NCBI GenBank assembly: GCA_030450335.1 | Contig: JAKDIS010000056.1 | Span: 1-15,700 of the forward strand | Direction: 5' to 3' | Source of the DNA: Corynebacterium sp. | GTDB lineage: Bacteria; Actinomycetota; Actinomycetes; Mycobacteriales; Mycobacteriaceae | Length of the DNA: 15,700 nt | In this document: positions 8,006 to 14,711 of the stretch, piece by piece | Layout: each line of letters starts with the position of its first letter | Position numbering within the stretch: position 1 is the first letter of the stretch | The notes under the pieces: model-generated | Database searches by the model: none | What the model saw: only the letters and a program-made list of their open reading frames with translations | Told to the model about the DNA's origin: nothing | Position numbers and translations under genes: made by a program

Positions 8006-9084
8006 TCGCCTCCTCCCGGGGTGCCGACGGAGATCATCCGCTCCACGGCGAGGCGGGCCTGCGCGGCCACGTCCTCGTCCACGTCGACCTCGTCGGTGCC
8101 CAGGGCGAGGCAGCGCAGCAGGGCCGCGGGGGTGATCATCTTCATGTAGGGGCAGGAGGCACGTTCGTTGACGGGGGCGAAGTCCACGTCGGGGGCCACG
8201 CCCTTGAGCTGGTGGAGCATGCCGACCTCGGTGGCGACGAGGACCTTGCCGCGTCCGGCGGCCGCGGCGTCCTGCGCGCTGGTGAGCATCTCCCCGGTGG
8301 AGAGCATGTGCACCCTCCCCGGGTCGATCACGCCTTCGCCGGCGAGGTAGATCGCCGAGTTGGCGCAGCCGCACTCGGGGTGGATGAACAGGTCGGCGTC
8401 CGGGTTCTCCTCGGCGCGGCGGGCGAGTTCGGGCCCGGAGATGCCCGCGTGGACGTGGCACTCCCCGGCCCAGACGTGGATGTTGTCGCGCCCGGTCTGC
8501 CGGCGCACGTGCGCGCCGAGGAACTGGTCCGGGCCGAAGAGGATCTCGCGGTCCTCCGGCAACCCGGCGACCACGTCCACGGCGTTGGAGCTGGTGCAGC
8601 ACACGTCGGTGAGGCCCTTCACTGCGGCGGTGGTGTTGATGTAGCTCACGACCAGGGCGTCGGGGTGCTCGGACCTCCACTCGGCGAGTTCCTCGACGCT
8701 CAGCGAGTCCGCCAGGGAGCAGCCGGCCTCGGCGTCGGGGATCAGCACGGTCTTGTCCGGGGAGAGGATCTTGGCGGTCTCGGCCATGAAGTGCACGCCG
8801 CAGAAGACGATCACCTCGGCGTCGGTCTGCGCGGCGATACGCGACAGCGCCAGGGAGTCTCCGGTGTAGTCGGCGATGTCCTGGATCTCGGGGAGTTCGT
8901 AGTTGTGGGCCAGGATCACCGCGTTGCGCTCCTGCTTGAGGCGGGTGATCTCGGCGACCCACGCGGCGTCCCCGGCGAGTCCCTCCCACCGCCCGATGTT
9001 GCCTTCAGGACCGGTGTGCCCCGGCGCCCGGAAGACCCGCTCCAACAGCGGACTCCCGAATTGTTCAACACTCGTCACAGTCAT
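8002..9084 (-). CDS. nadA: Quinolinate synthase A (4Fe-4S enzyme)
   Basis: A 360-residue iron-sulfur enzyme that condenses iminoaspartate with dihydroxyacetone phosphate to quinolinate. Aligning by motif with E. coli NadA, the three cluster ligands are Cys122 (in AGCSLADS), Cys209 (in WAGECHVH) and Cys311 (in [10 protein letters not shown]). Other hallmarks are [19 protein letters not shown] at 59-77, [16 protein letters not shown] at 94-109, [11 protein letters not shown] at 147-157, CTSSNA at 163-168 and FIHPECGC at 233-240. The start is ATG 9084; an upstream ATG at 9114 would precede the -10 box and is rejected. nadC overlaps its stop by four bases. nadB is missing from the cluster, so the iminoaspartate source must be elsewhere. 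Confidence 0.95.
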   Translation of the reverse strand: MTVTSVEQFGSPLLERVFRAPGHTGPEGNIGRWEGLAGDAAWVAEITRLKQERNAVILAHNYELPEIQDIADYTGDSLALSRIAAQTDAEVIVFCGVHFMAETAKILSPDKTVLIPDAEAGCSLADSLSVEELAEWRSEHPDALVVSYINTTAAVKGLTDVCCTSSNAVDVVAGLPEDREILFGPDQFLGAHVRRQTGRDNIHVWAGECHVHAGISGPELARRAEENPDADLFIHPECGCANSAIYLAGEGVIDPGRVHMLSTGEMLTSAQDAAAAGRGKVLVATEVGMLHQLKGVAPDVDFAPVNERASCPYMKMITPAALLRCLALGTDEVDVDEDVAAQARLAVERMISVGTPGGGE

Positions 9085-9098
9085 GTCCGGTGATGATA
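9082..9098 (-). promoter_or_regulatory. -10 box and leaderless start of nadA
   Basis: On the minus strand TATCAT (9098-9093) is followed by eight bases and the ATG at 9084-9082. No ribosome-binding sequence fits in between. The expected -35 position falls inside the inverted repeat at 9101-9128. Confidence 0.45.
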
Positions 9099-9100
9099 TC

Positions 9101-9128
9101 CGAAACCGGCACACGCCGGGGGGTTTCG
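9101..9128. promoter_or_regulatory. Inverted repeat in the nadA / PLP-protein divergent promoter: candidate shared operator
   Basis: CGAAACC (9101-9107) and GGTTTCG (9122-9128) are perfect inverted repeats. Within them CCGGC (9106-9110) and GCCGG (9115-9119) pair around ACAC, so the element can form a long bulged hairpin. It sits between the two divergent -10 boxes (9093-9098 and 9134-9139) and covers both -35 regions. A repressor here could block both promoters. It does not resemble the AT-richer NdnR/NrtR sites I recall from C. glutamicum. Confidence 0.5.
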
Positions 9129-9133
9129 CGACG

Positions 9134-9149
9134 TATCCTCAACCCCGTG
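9134..9149 (+). promoter_or_regulatory. -10 box and leaderless start of the PLP-protein gene
   Basis: TATCCT (9134-9139), seven bases, then GTG at 9147-9149. There is no Shine-Dalgarno sequence. This geometry selects the GTG at 9147 over an in-frame ATG at 9090 or 9093, which would start upstream of the promoter. Confidence 0.55.
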
Positions 9150-10319
9150 AGTACACCACGACCTGCGGTGCGCGAGGCCGTCGCGCACCTCGACGCCCCC
9201 TTCTCCGTCCTCGACCTGGACAGTGCGCTGGCCAACGCCGCGGACATGGTCCGGCGTGCCGCGGGCACCCCGATCCGGCTGGCCACGAAGTCGGTGCGTG
9301 TCCGCGGGCTCATCGAGCGCCTCCTCGCCCTCGACGGTGTGCAGGGACTGCTGTCCTACTCCCTTGGCGAGGCCATGTGGCTGGTGGACGAGGGGGTGTG
9401 CGACGACGTGCTCGTCGCCTACCCCAGCGCCGACCGGCAGCTGCTGCACCGGCTGATGTGCGGGGAGACCTACCTGCGGTCGGTCACGGTGATGGTCGAC
9501 TCGGTGGAGCACCTCGACTTCATCGACGCCGTCGTCCCGCCGACCGAACGCGGCGTGCTGCGGGTGTGCATCGACGTCGACGCGTCCCTGTCCTTCGGTC
9601 CGGTGCACCTGGGTGCACGCCGCTCGCCGGTGCACACCGTGGAGCAGGCCCGCGCCCTGGCCGAGGCCGTCAGCGACCGCGACGGTTTCCGCCTGGTCGG
9701 CCTGATGGCCTACGAGGGGCAGATCGCCGGCACCACCGACACCTCCCCGCTGGTCACCGCGGTCAAGCGGGTCTCCGCCCGGGAACTGGCGGGACGCCGG
9801 GCCGCGATCGTGGAGGCCGTGCAGGCGGTGGACGGCGAGCTGGAGTTCGTCAACGGCGGCGGCACCGGCTCCATCGAGTCCACCACCGCCGAGGAGGTGG
9901 TCACCGAGATCGGTGCCGGCTCCGGGGTCGTGGGCCCGGGCCTGTTCGACCACTACTCCGCGTTCCGTCCGGTCTCGGCGCAGTGGTTCGTCCTGCCGGT
10001 GGCGCGCCGGCCCGCCCCCGACATCGTCACCGTCGCCGGCGGCGGGCGCATCGCGTCCGGCCCTCCCGGCGCCGACCGCGTCCCGGTCGTCGACTACCCC
10101 CGCGGCCTGCGCATGAGTGCCACGGAGGGCGCCGGGGAGGTGCAGACACCCCTGCGCGGCGCCGTCGCCCCGGCGCTGGACCTCGGCGCCCACGGGTGGT
10201 TGCGGCCCGCCCACGCCCGCGCACAGGCCGAGTTCGCCGAGTCCGTACTGGTGGTCAGCGACGGCGACATCATCGACGAATGGCCCACCTACCGGGGCGA
10301 GGGACGGAGCTTCACATGA
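9147..10319 (+). CDS. Fold-type III PLP-dependent protein, alanine racemase / D-threonine aldolase-like
   Basis: A 390-residue protein resembling the alanine-racemase N-terminal superfamily (TIM barrel binding pyridoxal phosphate), in the amino acid deaminase / D-threonine aldolase-like branch. The N-terminal FSVLDLDSALANAADM (19-34) and LATKSVR (45-51) suggest Lys48 as the PLP Schiff-base lysine. NGGGTGS at 236-242 fits the phosphate-binding loop region. The C-terminal 80 residues (around HGWLRPAHARAQAEF) would form the small second domain. The reaction and substrate cannot be read from the sequence. It starts leaderless at GTG 9147 and its stop overlaps the flavoprotein start as ATGA. Mycobacterium tuberculosis has, as I recall, a similar protein (Rv1769) close to its gulonolactone dehydrogenase gene Rv1771, supporting a lasting functional link. 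It is unlikely to be the main alanine racemase, because the context has no wall genes and the signature differs. Confidence 0.8.
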   Translation: MSTPRPAVREAVAHLDAPFSVLDLDSALANAADMVRRAAGTPIRLATKSVRVRGLIERLLALDGVQGLLSYSLGEAMWLVDEGVCDDVLVAYPSADRQLLHRLMCGETYLRSVTVMVDSVEHLDFIDAVVPPTERGVLRVCIDVDASLSFGPVHLGARRSPVHTVEQARALAEAVSDRDGFRLVGLMAYEGQIAGTTDTSPLVTAVKRVSARELAGRRAAIVEAVQAVDGELEFVNGGGTGSIESTTAEEVVTEIGAGSGVVGPGLFDHYSAFRPVSAQWFVLPVARRPAPDIVTVAGGGRIASGPPGADRVPVVDYPRGLRMSATEGAGEVQTPLRGAVAPALDLGAHGWLRPAHARAQAEFAESVLVVSDGDIIDEWPTYRGEGRSFT

Positions 10320-11623
10320 GATGGCGCAACTGGTCGGGCGCGCAGCACGCCACCCCGGCCGCATTCGAGCAGCCCACCACCGAGGACGGGGTCGTCGACC
10401 TGGTCCGTCGGGCGGCCCGCGGGGGCCTGCGGGTCAAGGCCGTGGGTGCGGGCCACTCCTTCACACCCGTGGCGGTGACCGACGGGATCCTCGTCAACCT
10501 CGACCACCTCTCCGGGCTCGTGTCGGTGGACCGCGACGCCATGGAGGTCACCTTCCTGGCCGGCACCCGCCTGCGCGACGTCCCGGCGTTGCTGCGCCCG
10601 CACGGCCTGGCGCTGGCCAACCAGGGCGACGTGGACCCGCAGTCCCTGGCCGGCGCGGTGAGCACCGGCACCCACGGCACCGGCATCGGCTTGACCGGTT
10701 TCGCCGGGATGGTCCGCGGACTGCGCACCGTCACCGCCGACGGCTCCGTGCACGACGTCGGCCCCGGCGACCCCCTCCACGACCTCGGCCGCGTCTCCCT
10801 CGGCGCCCTGGGGGTGACCACCCGCATCACCATGGCGGTCGTCGACTCCTTCGTGCTGTCCGCCGTGGAACGCGCCGAACCACTGGAGGAGCTCGTCGGC
10901 GACTTCCCCGCCCGCGCCGCCGCCGTCGACCACATGGAGTACTACTGGTTCCCCGGCACCGGGCGCGCGCACGTCAAGACCAACACCCGCCACAGCCTGC
11001 AGGACGCCGCGTCCGCCGACCTGCCCGGTCCCGTGCCGCGCTGGCGGGCGTTCGTCGACGACGAACTCGTCAGCAACGCCGCCTTCGCGGCGATGTGCTC
11101 ACTGATGCACCACGTGCCGCGCACCACCGGGGCGATGAACCGTCTGGCGGCGGCGAGCCTCGCACAGCGCGAGTACTCCGACACCGCCCACGACGTCTTC
11201 GTCTCCCCGCGCCGGGTGCGCTTCAACGAGATGGAGTACGCCGTACCCCTGACCGATGCCGCGGAGGTCCTCGCCGAGGTCCACCGTGCCGTGGACGCCT
11301 CCCGGCTGCCCGTCGGATTCCCCCTGGAGGTGCGCTGCACCGCCGCCGACGACGTACCGCTGTCCACCGCGAACGGGCGGGAGTCCTGCTACGTCGCGGT
11401 GCACCGTTACCACCGCGACGACTACCGCGAACTCTTCGCCGTGGTCGAGCCGGTCCTCGTCGCCGCCGGCGGACGCCCGCACTGGGGCAAGCTGCACACC
11501 CTCGACCACGACGGCCTCGCCGCCGTGCACCCCGACCTGGCGGACGTCGCCGAGCTGCGCGCGCAGGTCGACCCGTCCGGCATGTTCCGCAACCCGATGG
11601 TCGACCGGGTCTTCGGGATCTAG
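10316..11623 (+). CDS. FAD-linked sugar-lactone oxidase/dehydrogenase (D-arabinono-/L-gulono-1,4-lactone oxidase family)
   Basis: A 435-residue flavoprotein of the vanillyl-alcohol oxidase/ALO superfamily. The FAD-binding domain (about 10-175) has VKAVGAGHSFTPV at 40-52 and a PQSLAGAVSTGTHGTG segment. His47 is at the position that covalently binds FAD in several relatives. The C-terminal ALO domain carries HWGK at 389-392 (HWAK/HWGK is typical) and the terminal PSGMFRNPMVDRVFG motif. The mycobacterial homologue Rv1771 acts on L-gulono-1,4-lactone as a dehydrogenase; the substrate here is uncertain. The ATG at 10316 overlaps the upstream PLP-protein stop (ATGA), with a GGGACGGAG ribosome-binding sequence. 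The TAG stop shares a CTAG palindrome with the convergent rarD stop. Confidence 0.88.
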   Translation: MRWRNWSGAQHATPAAFEQPTTEDGVVDLVRRAARGGLRVKAVGAGHSFTPVAVTDGILVNLDHLSGLVSVDRDAMEVTFLAGTRLRDVPALLRPHGLALANQGDVDPQSLAGAVSTGTHGTGIGLTGFAGMVRGLRTVTADGSVHDVGPGDPLHDLGRVSLGALGVTTRITMAVVDSFVLSAVERAEPLEELVGDFPARAAAVDHMEYYWFPGTGRAHVKTNTRHSLQDAASADLPGPVPRWRAFVDDELVSNAAFAAMCSLMHHVPRTTGAMNRLAAASLAQREYSDTAHDVFVSPRRVRFNEMEYAVPLTDAAEVLAEVHRAVDASRLPVGFPLEVRCTAADDVPLSTANGRESCYVAVHRYHRDDYRELFAVVEPVLVAAGGRPHWGKLHTLDHDGLAAVHPDLADVAELRAQVDPSGMFRNPMVDRVFGI

Positions 11624-12495
11624 ACGAGTTTCCGCAGCCGGGTGCGCCGGGCGTTGATCAGCGTGTCGGTGACGAACACCAGCAGCGCCACCCAGATCAC
11701 CGCGAACCCGACCCACCGGGCCGGTTCGATGTACTCGCCGACGACCAGCACCGCCCACAGCATCTGCATCACCGGGGTCAGGTACTGCAGCATCCCCAGA
11801 CTGGTCAACGACAGTTCGTGGGCCGCACGGGCGAAACACAGCAACGGCAGCGCCGTGATCGCCCCGGCGGTGACCAGCAGCAGCGCATGGCCCACACCGT
11901 GCCCTCCCTGCACCATGGTGTTCTCCCCCTGGGACTGCAGCCACACCAGGTAGAGCACCCCCACCGGTGCCAGCACCGCGGTCTCCGCCGTCAACGACTG
12001 CAGCGGGGTCAACGGCACCCGCTTCTTCAGCAGCCCGTAGCCGGCGAAGGACAACGCCAGCCCCAGCGACACCACCGGCGGCGAACCCAAGGCCACGGTG
12101 AGGATCACCACCGCCACCGCGGCGATGCCCACGGACACCCACTGCAGCGTCCGCAGCCGCTCACGCAGCACCACCACGCCGAGCAGCACGCTGACCAGCG
12201 GGTTGATGAAGTACCCCAGGGCGGCGTCGGCGACGTGGTCGTTGTTGACCGCGTAGATGTACAGCCCCCAGTTGCCTGCGATGAGCACGGCGGCCGCGGT
12301 GATGCGCAGCCACAGACCCGCGGGGATCCGACGCACCCACCGGAAACCGGTGGTGCACGCCATGACCACCACGACGAAGGCCAGCGTCCACACGAAGCGG
12401 TGCGCCAGGATCTCCATCGGCACCGCCGGGCGCAGCAGCGGGAAGAACGCGGGGAAGAACCCCCACATCAGGTAGGCCAGGACACCCCAGATCAC
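11620..12495 (-). CDS. rarD: RarD-family EamA/DMT transporter
   Basis: A 291-residue polytopic membrane protein of the drug/metabolite transporter superfamily, with about ten hydrophobic helices. RarD-type hallmarks are the N-terminal GVLAYLMWGFFPAFFPLL, EILAHRFVW at 28-36, NWGLYIYAVNNDHVADAALGY (residues about 75-95) and the C-terminal region with SLGMLQYLTPVMQMLWAVLV. The substrate of RarD proteins is unknown; E. coli RarD was linked to chloramphenicol resistance, which should not be assumed here. The GTG at 12495 overlaps the preceding gene's stop (GTGA) with only a weak ribosome-binding sequence, so translation is probably coupled. It is the last gene of the lspA operon. Its stop overlaps that of the convergent flavoprotein gene by four bases. 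Confidence 0.9.
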   Translation of the reverse strand: MIWGVLAYLMWGFFPAFFPLLRPAVPMEILAHRFVWTLAFVVVVMACTTGFRWVRRIPAGLWLRITAAAVLIAGNWGLYIYAVNNDHVADAALGYFINPLVSVLLGVVVLRERLRTLQWVSVGIAAVAVVILTVALGSPPVVSLGLALSFAGYGLLKKRVPLTPLQSLTAETAVLAPVGVLYLVWLQSQGENTMVQGGHGVGHALLLVTAGAITALPLLCFARAAHELSLTSLGMLQYLTPVMQMLWAVLVVGEYIEPARWVGFAVIWVALLVFVTDTLINARRTRLRKLV

Positions 12496-13172
12496 CGGGC
12501 CGCCGCCTGTTCCTGTGCCTGTTCGCGTTCCTCGGCCGTCACCGGGCGCAGCCCGAAACGCCCGTAGGACGCGTCGGGCGGCAACGCCTCCACCGCCAGG
12601 ACGTCCTCACGGTCGTCCAGGGCCGCCAGGTCGTCCGGCGCGGCGTGCACGAGCACGCCGAGGACGTCGAGCGCCGGGTCGTCCTCCCCCACCCCCGCGT
12701 TCGCCGCGACCTGGTCACGGGCACCGGCGAAGACGTCCTCGCGACGGTGGCCGTCCGCCGGCTCGGCGATCTCCCACCGCGAGTTCGCGTACAGCAGGGT
12801 CGACACCCGCACGCCGGACATGCCGGAGAAGATCTCGGTGAGTTCCTGCGTCCCGGCCGGCTCGACCGGGGTCACCAGCGCCCAGCGGGCCTCGTCACCT
12901 GTGTCACCTGTGTCAGGCGTGTCCTGCAGCGTCGTCCCCGCCCGCGCGACGTACTCGTCCAGGGTCTCGCTGTTGTCGGGGCCCAGCATGTCGCCGTTGA
13001 TGGCCTGGGGCTGGGACATACGGTCCGAACCTGCCAGGGCGATCACCGTGCCGGCCAGCGCCACCAGGCACAGCACCGACAACCACATCACCCACGCGGG
13101 ACGACGCGTGTCCTCCCACTCACGCCGGCGCCGCACCTTGCGGTCCGGCGCGATCTGCCGCGAGGTACGCAT
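12492..13172 (-). CDS. Single-pass membrane-anchored protein, unknown function
   Basis: A 226-residue protein with a basic cytoplasmic N-terminus (DRKVRRRREWEDTRR at 10-24), one transmembrane helix at about 27-48 (WVMWLSVLCLVALAGTVIAL) and an acidic external domain of about 170 residues. The external part includes a DTPDTGDTGDE stretch (84-94) encoded by a nine-base repeat at 12895-12921, and LDVLGVLVHAAPDDLAAL at 168-185. I do not recognise a domain. Position in the lspA-rluD-rarD operon suggests an envelope role, but this is only context. The ATG at 13172 is preceded by GGGAGGTGA and overlaps the rluD stop by one base (TGATG). The stop overlaps rarD's GTG by four bases. Confidence 0.85.
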   Translation of the reverse strand: MRTSRQIAPDRKVRRRREWEDTRRPAWVMWLSVLCLVALAGTVIALAGSDRMSQPQAINGDMLGPDNSETLDEYVARAGTTLQDTPDTGDTGDEARWALVTPVEPAGTQELTEIFSGMSGVRVSTLLYANSRWEIAEPADGHRREDVFAGARDQVAANAGVGEDDPALDVLGVLVHAAPDDLAALDDREDVLAVEALPPDASYGRFGLRPVTAEEREQAQEQAAAR

Positions 13173-14110
13173 CAGTTCACCTCCCGCAGTCGCTCCAACG
13201 CCACGTCCAGGTCCTCCGGGTAGGGCGACTCGATGTCCATCCACCGCCCGTTCGGGTGTGTGAACCCCAGGTGCACCGCGTGCAGCCACTGACGTTGCAG
13301 TCCGAGGAACTCGCTGAGTGCCGGGTCCGACCCGTACATCGGGTCCCCGCAACACGGGTGGTGCAGCGCCGAGAAGTGCACGCGGATCTGGTGGGTACGC
13401 CCGGTCTCCAGGTGCACCTCCAGCATCGTGGCCTGCCGGAACGCCTCTAGCGTGCGGTAGTGCGTCACGGCATGGCGACCGTCCTCACGCACCGCGAACT
13501 TCCACCCCGCACCGGGGTGCCGGGCGATCGGCGCGTCGATGGTGCCCACCGTCGGGTCCGGGTGGCCCTGCACCAGCGCGTGGTAGGTCTTCTCCACCGT
13601 CCGGTCGCGGAACGCCCGCTTGAGCACCGTGTAGGCGCGCTCGCTGGCGGCGACCAGCATCACGCCGGACGTCCCGACGTCGAGCCGGTGCACGATGCCC
13701 TTACGCTCCGGCGGACCCGAGGTGGAGATACGGAACCCCTCCGCCGCCAGACCCGAGGTCACCGTGGGCCCGTCCCAGCCGATGGTGGGGTGCGCGGCGA
13801 CACCGACGGGCTTGTTCACGGCGATCACGTCGTCGTCGGAGTAGAGGATCTCCATGCCCTCGACGAGTTCGGCGGGCTCGTCGGCGAGGTCGCGTTCGGG
13901 CTCCGGCAGGGTGACGTCCAGCCACGCGCCGGCGACCAGCCGGTCGGACTTGCCCGCGGTCCTGCCGTCCTGCACCACGTCGCCGGCCTCGGCGAGTTCG
14001 GCGACGACGGTGCGCGACAACCCGAGCAACTTCGACAGCCCGGCGTCCACCCGCATCCCCGCCAGGCCGTCCGGCACCGGCATCAGCCGCGACTCCCTCG
14101 GGGCGTTCAC
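13172..14110 (-). CDS. rluD: RluD/RluA-family 23S rRNA pseudouridine synthase
   Basis: A 312-residue cytoplasmic RNA-modifying enzyme. It has an N-terminal S4 domain (about 17-65: [26 protein letters not shown]) and an RluA-type catalytic domain. The catalytic motif HRLDVGTSG at 141-149 gives catalytic Asp144. [11 protein letters not shown] at 98-108, [10 protein letters not shown] at 173-182 and [19 protein letters not shown] at 234-252 complete the family pattern. The exact uridine targets cannot be told from sequence; RluD acts on helix 69 in E. coli. The GTG start at 14110 overlaps the lspA stop (GTGA), with GAGGGGAG before it. The lspA-rluD pairing is widely conserved in bacteria. Confidence 0.94.
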   Translation of the reverse strand: MNAPRESRLMPVPDGLAGMRVDAGLSKLLGLSRTVVAELAEAGDVVQDGRTAGKSDRLVAGAWLDVTLPEPERDLADEPAELVEGMEILYSDDDVIAVNKPVGVAAHPTIGWDGPTVTSGLAAEGFRISTSGPPERKGIVHRLDVGTSGVMLVAASERAYTVLKRAFRDRTVEKTYHALVQGHPDPTVGTIDAPIARHPGAGWKFAVREDGRHAVTHYRTLEAFRQATMLEVHLETGRTHQIRVHFSALHHPCCGDPMYGSDPALSEFLGLQRQWLHAVHLGFTHPNGRWMDIESPYPEDLDVALERLREVN

Positions 14111-14628
14111 GCTGCGCTCCCCTCGTTCTCTGCGTTCTCTGAGTTCTCCCTGCGCGCCTGCCGTGGCTCCACGACCAGCGCGTACACCAGGTACACCACC
14201 ACGCCCACGCTGATCGCCGCGTCCGCCACGTTGAAGATGGCGAAGTTGCCGACGGACACGAAGTCCACCACGTGGCCGTGCAGCCCGCCGGGGGCGCGGA
14301 AGATCCGGTCGATGAGGTTGCCGGCCGCCCCGCCGCCGATCAACGCCACCGCAGCCACGGACCACGGGTTGCGCACCCGGAAGGCCAGCACCACGCAGAT
14401 GGCCACGGCGACCATCTGGATCACGGAGAACACCACGGTGGCGTTCTCCCCCATGGAGAACGCGGCCCCGGAGTTGCGGATCAGGTACAGCCGGGCGACG
14501 TCGCCGACCACCGGGTACGCCGTGGCGGGTTCGAGGTTCTCCACGACGAGCCACTTGCTGAGCTGGTCGACGGCCACGATGCCGGCCAGTGGGAGGAGCG
14601 CCCAGGGTCGGACGTTGAAAACAGTCAC
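14107..14628 (-). CDS. lspA: Lipoprotein signal peptidase (signal peptidase II)
   Basis: A 173-residue inner-membrane aspartic protease that removes signal peptides from prolipoproteins at the lipidated Cys. It has about four transmembrane helices. Family motifs are VDQLSKWLV at 20-28, [12 protein letters not shown] at 49-60, [13 protein letters not shown] at 98-110 (catalytic Asp108), and [18 protein letters not shown] at 120-137 (catalytic Asp136). The C-terminal tail NSENAENEG comes from a nine-base DNA repeat. The start is placed at GTG 14628, because TAGGAT (14641-14636) lies seven bases before it; an in-frame ATG at 14634 is only one base past that box and could not be on the transcript. 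Two lipoprotein genes in this window encode plausible substrates. Confidence 0.94.
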   Translation of the reverse strand: MTVFNVRPWALLPLAGIVAVDQLSKWLVVENLEPATAYPVVGDVARLYLIRNSGAAFSMGENATVVFSVIQMVAVAICVVLAFRVRNPWSVAAVALIGGGAAGNLIDRIFRAPGGLHGHVVDFVSVGNFAIFNVADAAISVGVVVYLVYALVVEPRQARRENSENAENEGSAA

Positions 14629-14641
14629 GGCCATGATCCTA
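14626..14641 (-). promoter_or_regulatory. -10 box that decides the lspA start
   Basis: On the minus strand TAGGAT (14641-14636), seven bases, then GTG at 14628-14626. If this is the promoter, transcription begins at the GTG and the mRNA is leaderless, excluding the ATG at 14634. Confidence 0.5.
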
Positions 14642-14695
14642 TCGCGTCGCGGCATGTCCCCGCCCGCGACCCTCTGTTGCCCGGCCGCCAGTTGG

Positions 14696-14711
14696 TACGC
14701 TGACCCACGTG
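14696..14711 (+). promoter_or_regulatory. -10 box and leaderless start of the second lipoprotein gene
   Basis: TACGCT (14696-14701), seven bases, then GTG at 14709-14711. No Shine-Dalgarno sequence precedes the start. It is divergent from the lspA promoter, with 54 bases between the two -10 boxes. Confidence 0.5.

Noticed and set aside
7010..9093. Plus-strand open frames opposite nadC and nadA
   Set aside because: Same shadow effect; NadA and NadC on the minus strand have all family motifs and overlapping start/stop codons.
9085..9114. Longer NadA starting at ATG 9114
   Set aside because: It would begin upstream of the TATCAT -10 box and inside the inverted repeat; the added residues are not NadA-like.
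10094..12567. Long plus- and minus-strand frames over the PLP, flavoprotein and rarD genes
   Set aside because: Arg/Pro/His-rich out-of-frame translations with no motifs; the real frames are fixed by ATGA/CTAG junctions and family motifs.
14122..14150. Nine-base repeat at the end of lspA
   Set aside because: It encodes a harmless polar tail (NSENAENEG) beyond the catalytic domain; no reason to think it is functional.
14646..14670. Inverted repeat GTCGCGG-N11-CCGCGAC between lspA and the second lipoprotein gene
   Set aside because: The arms are pure G/C-rich 7-mers in a high-GC gap, so a chance match of this size is not unlikely; kept only as a note.
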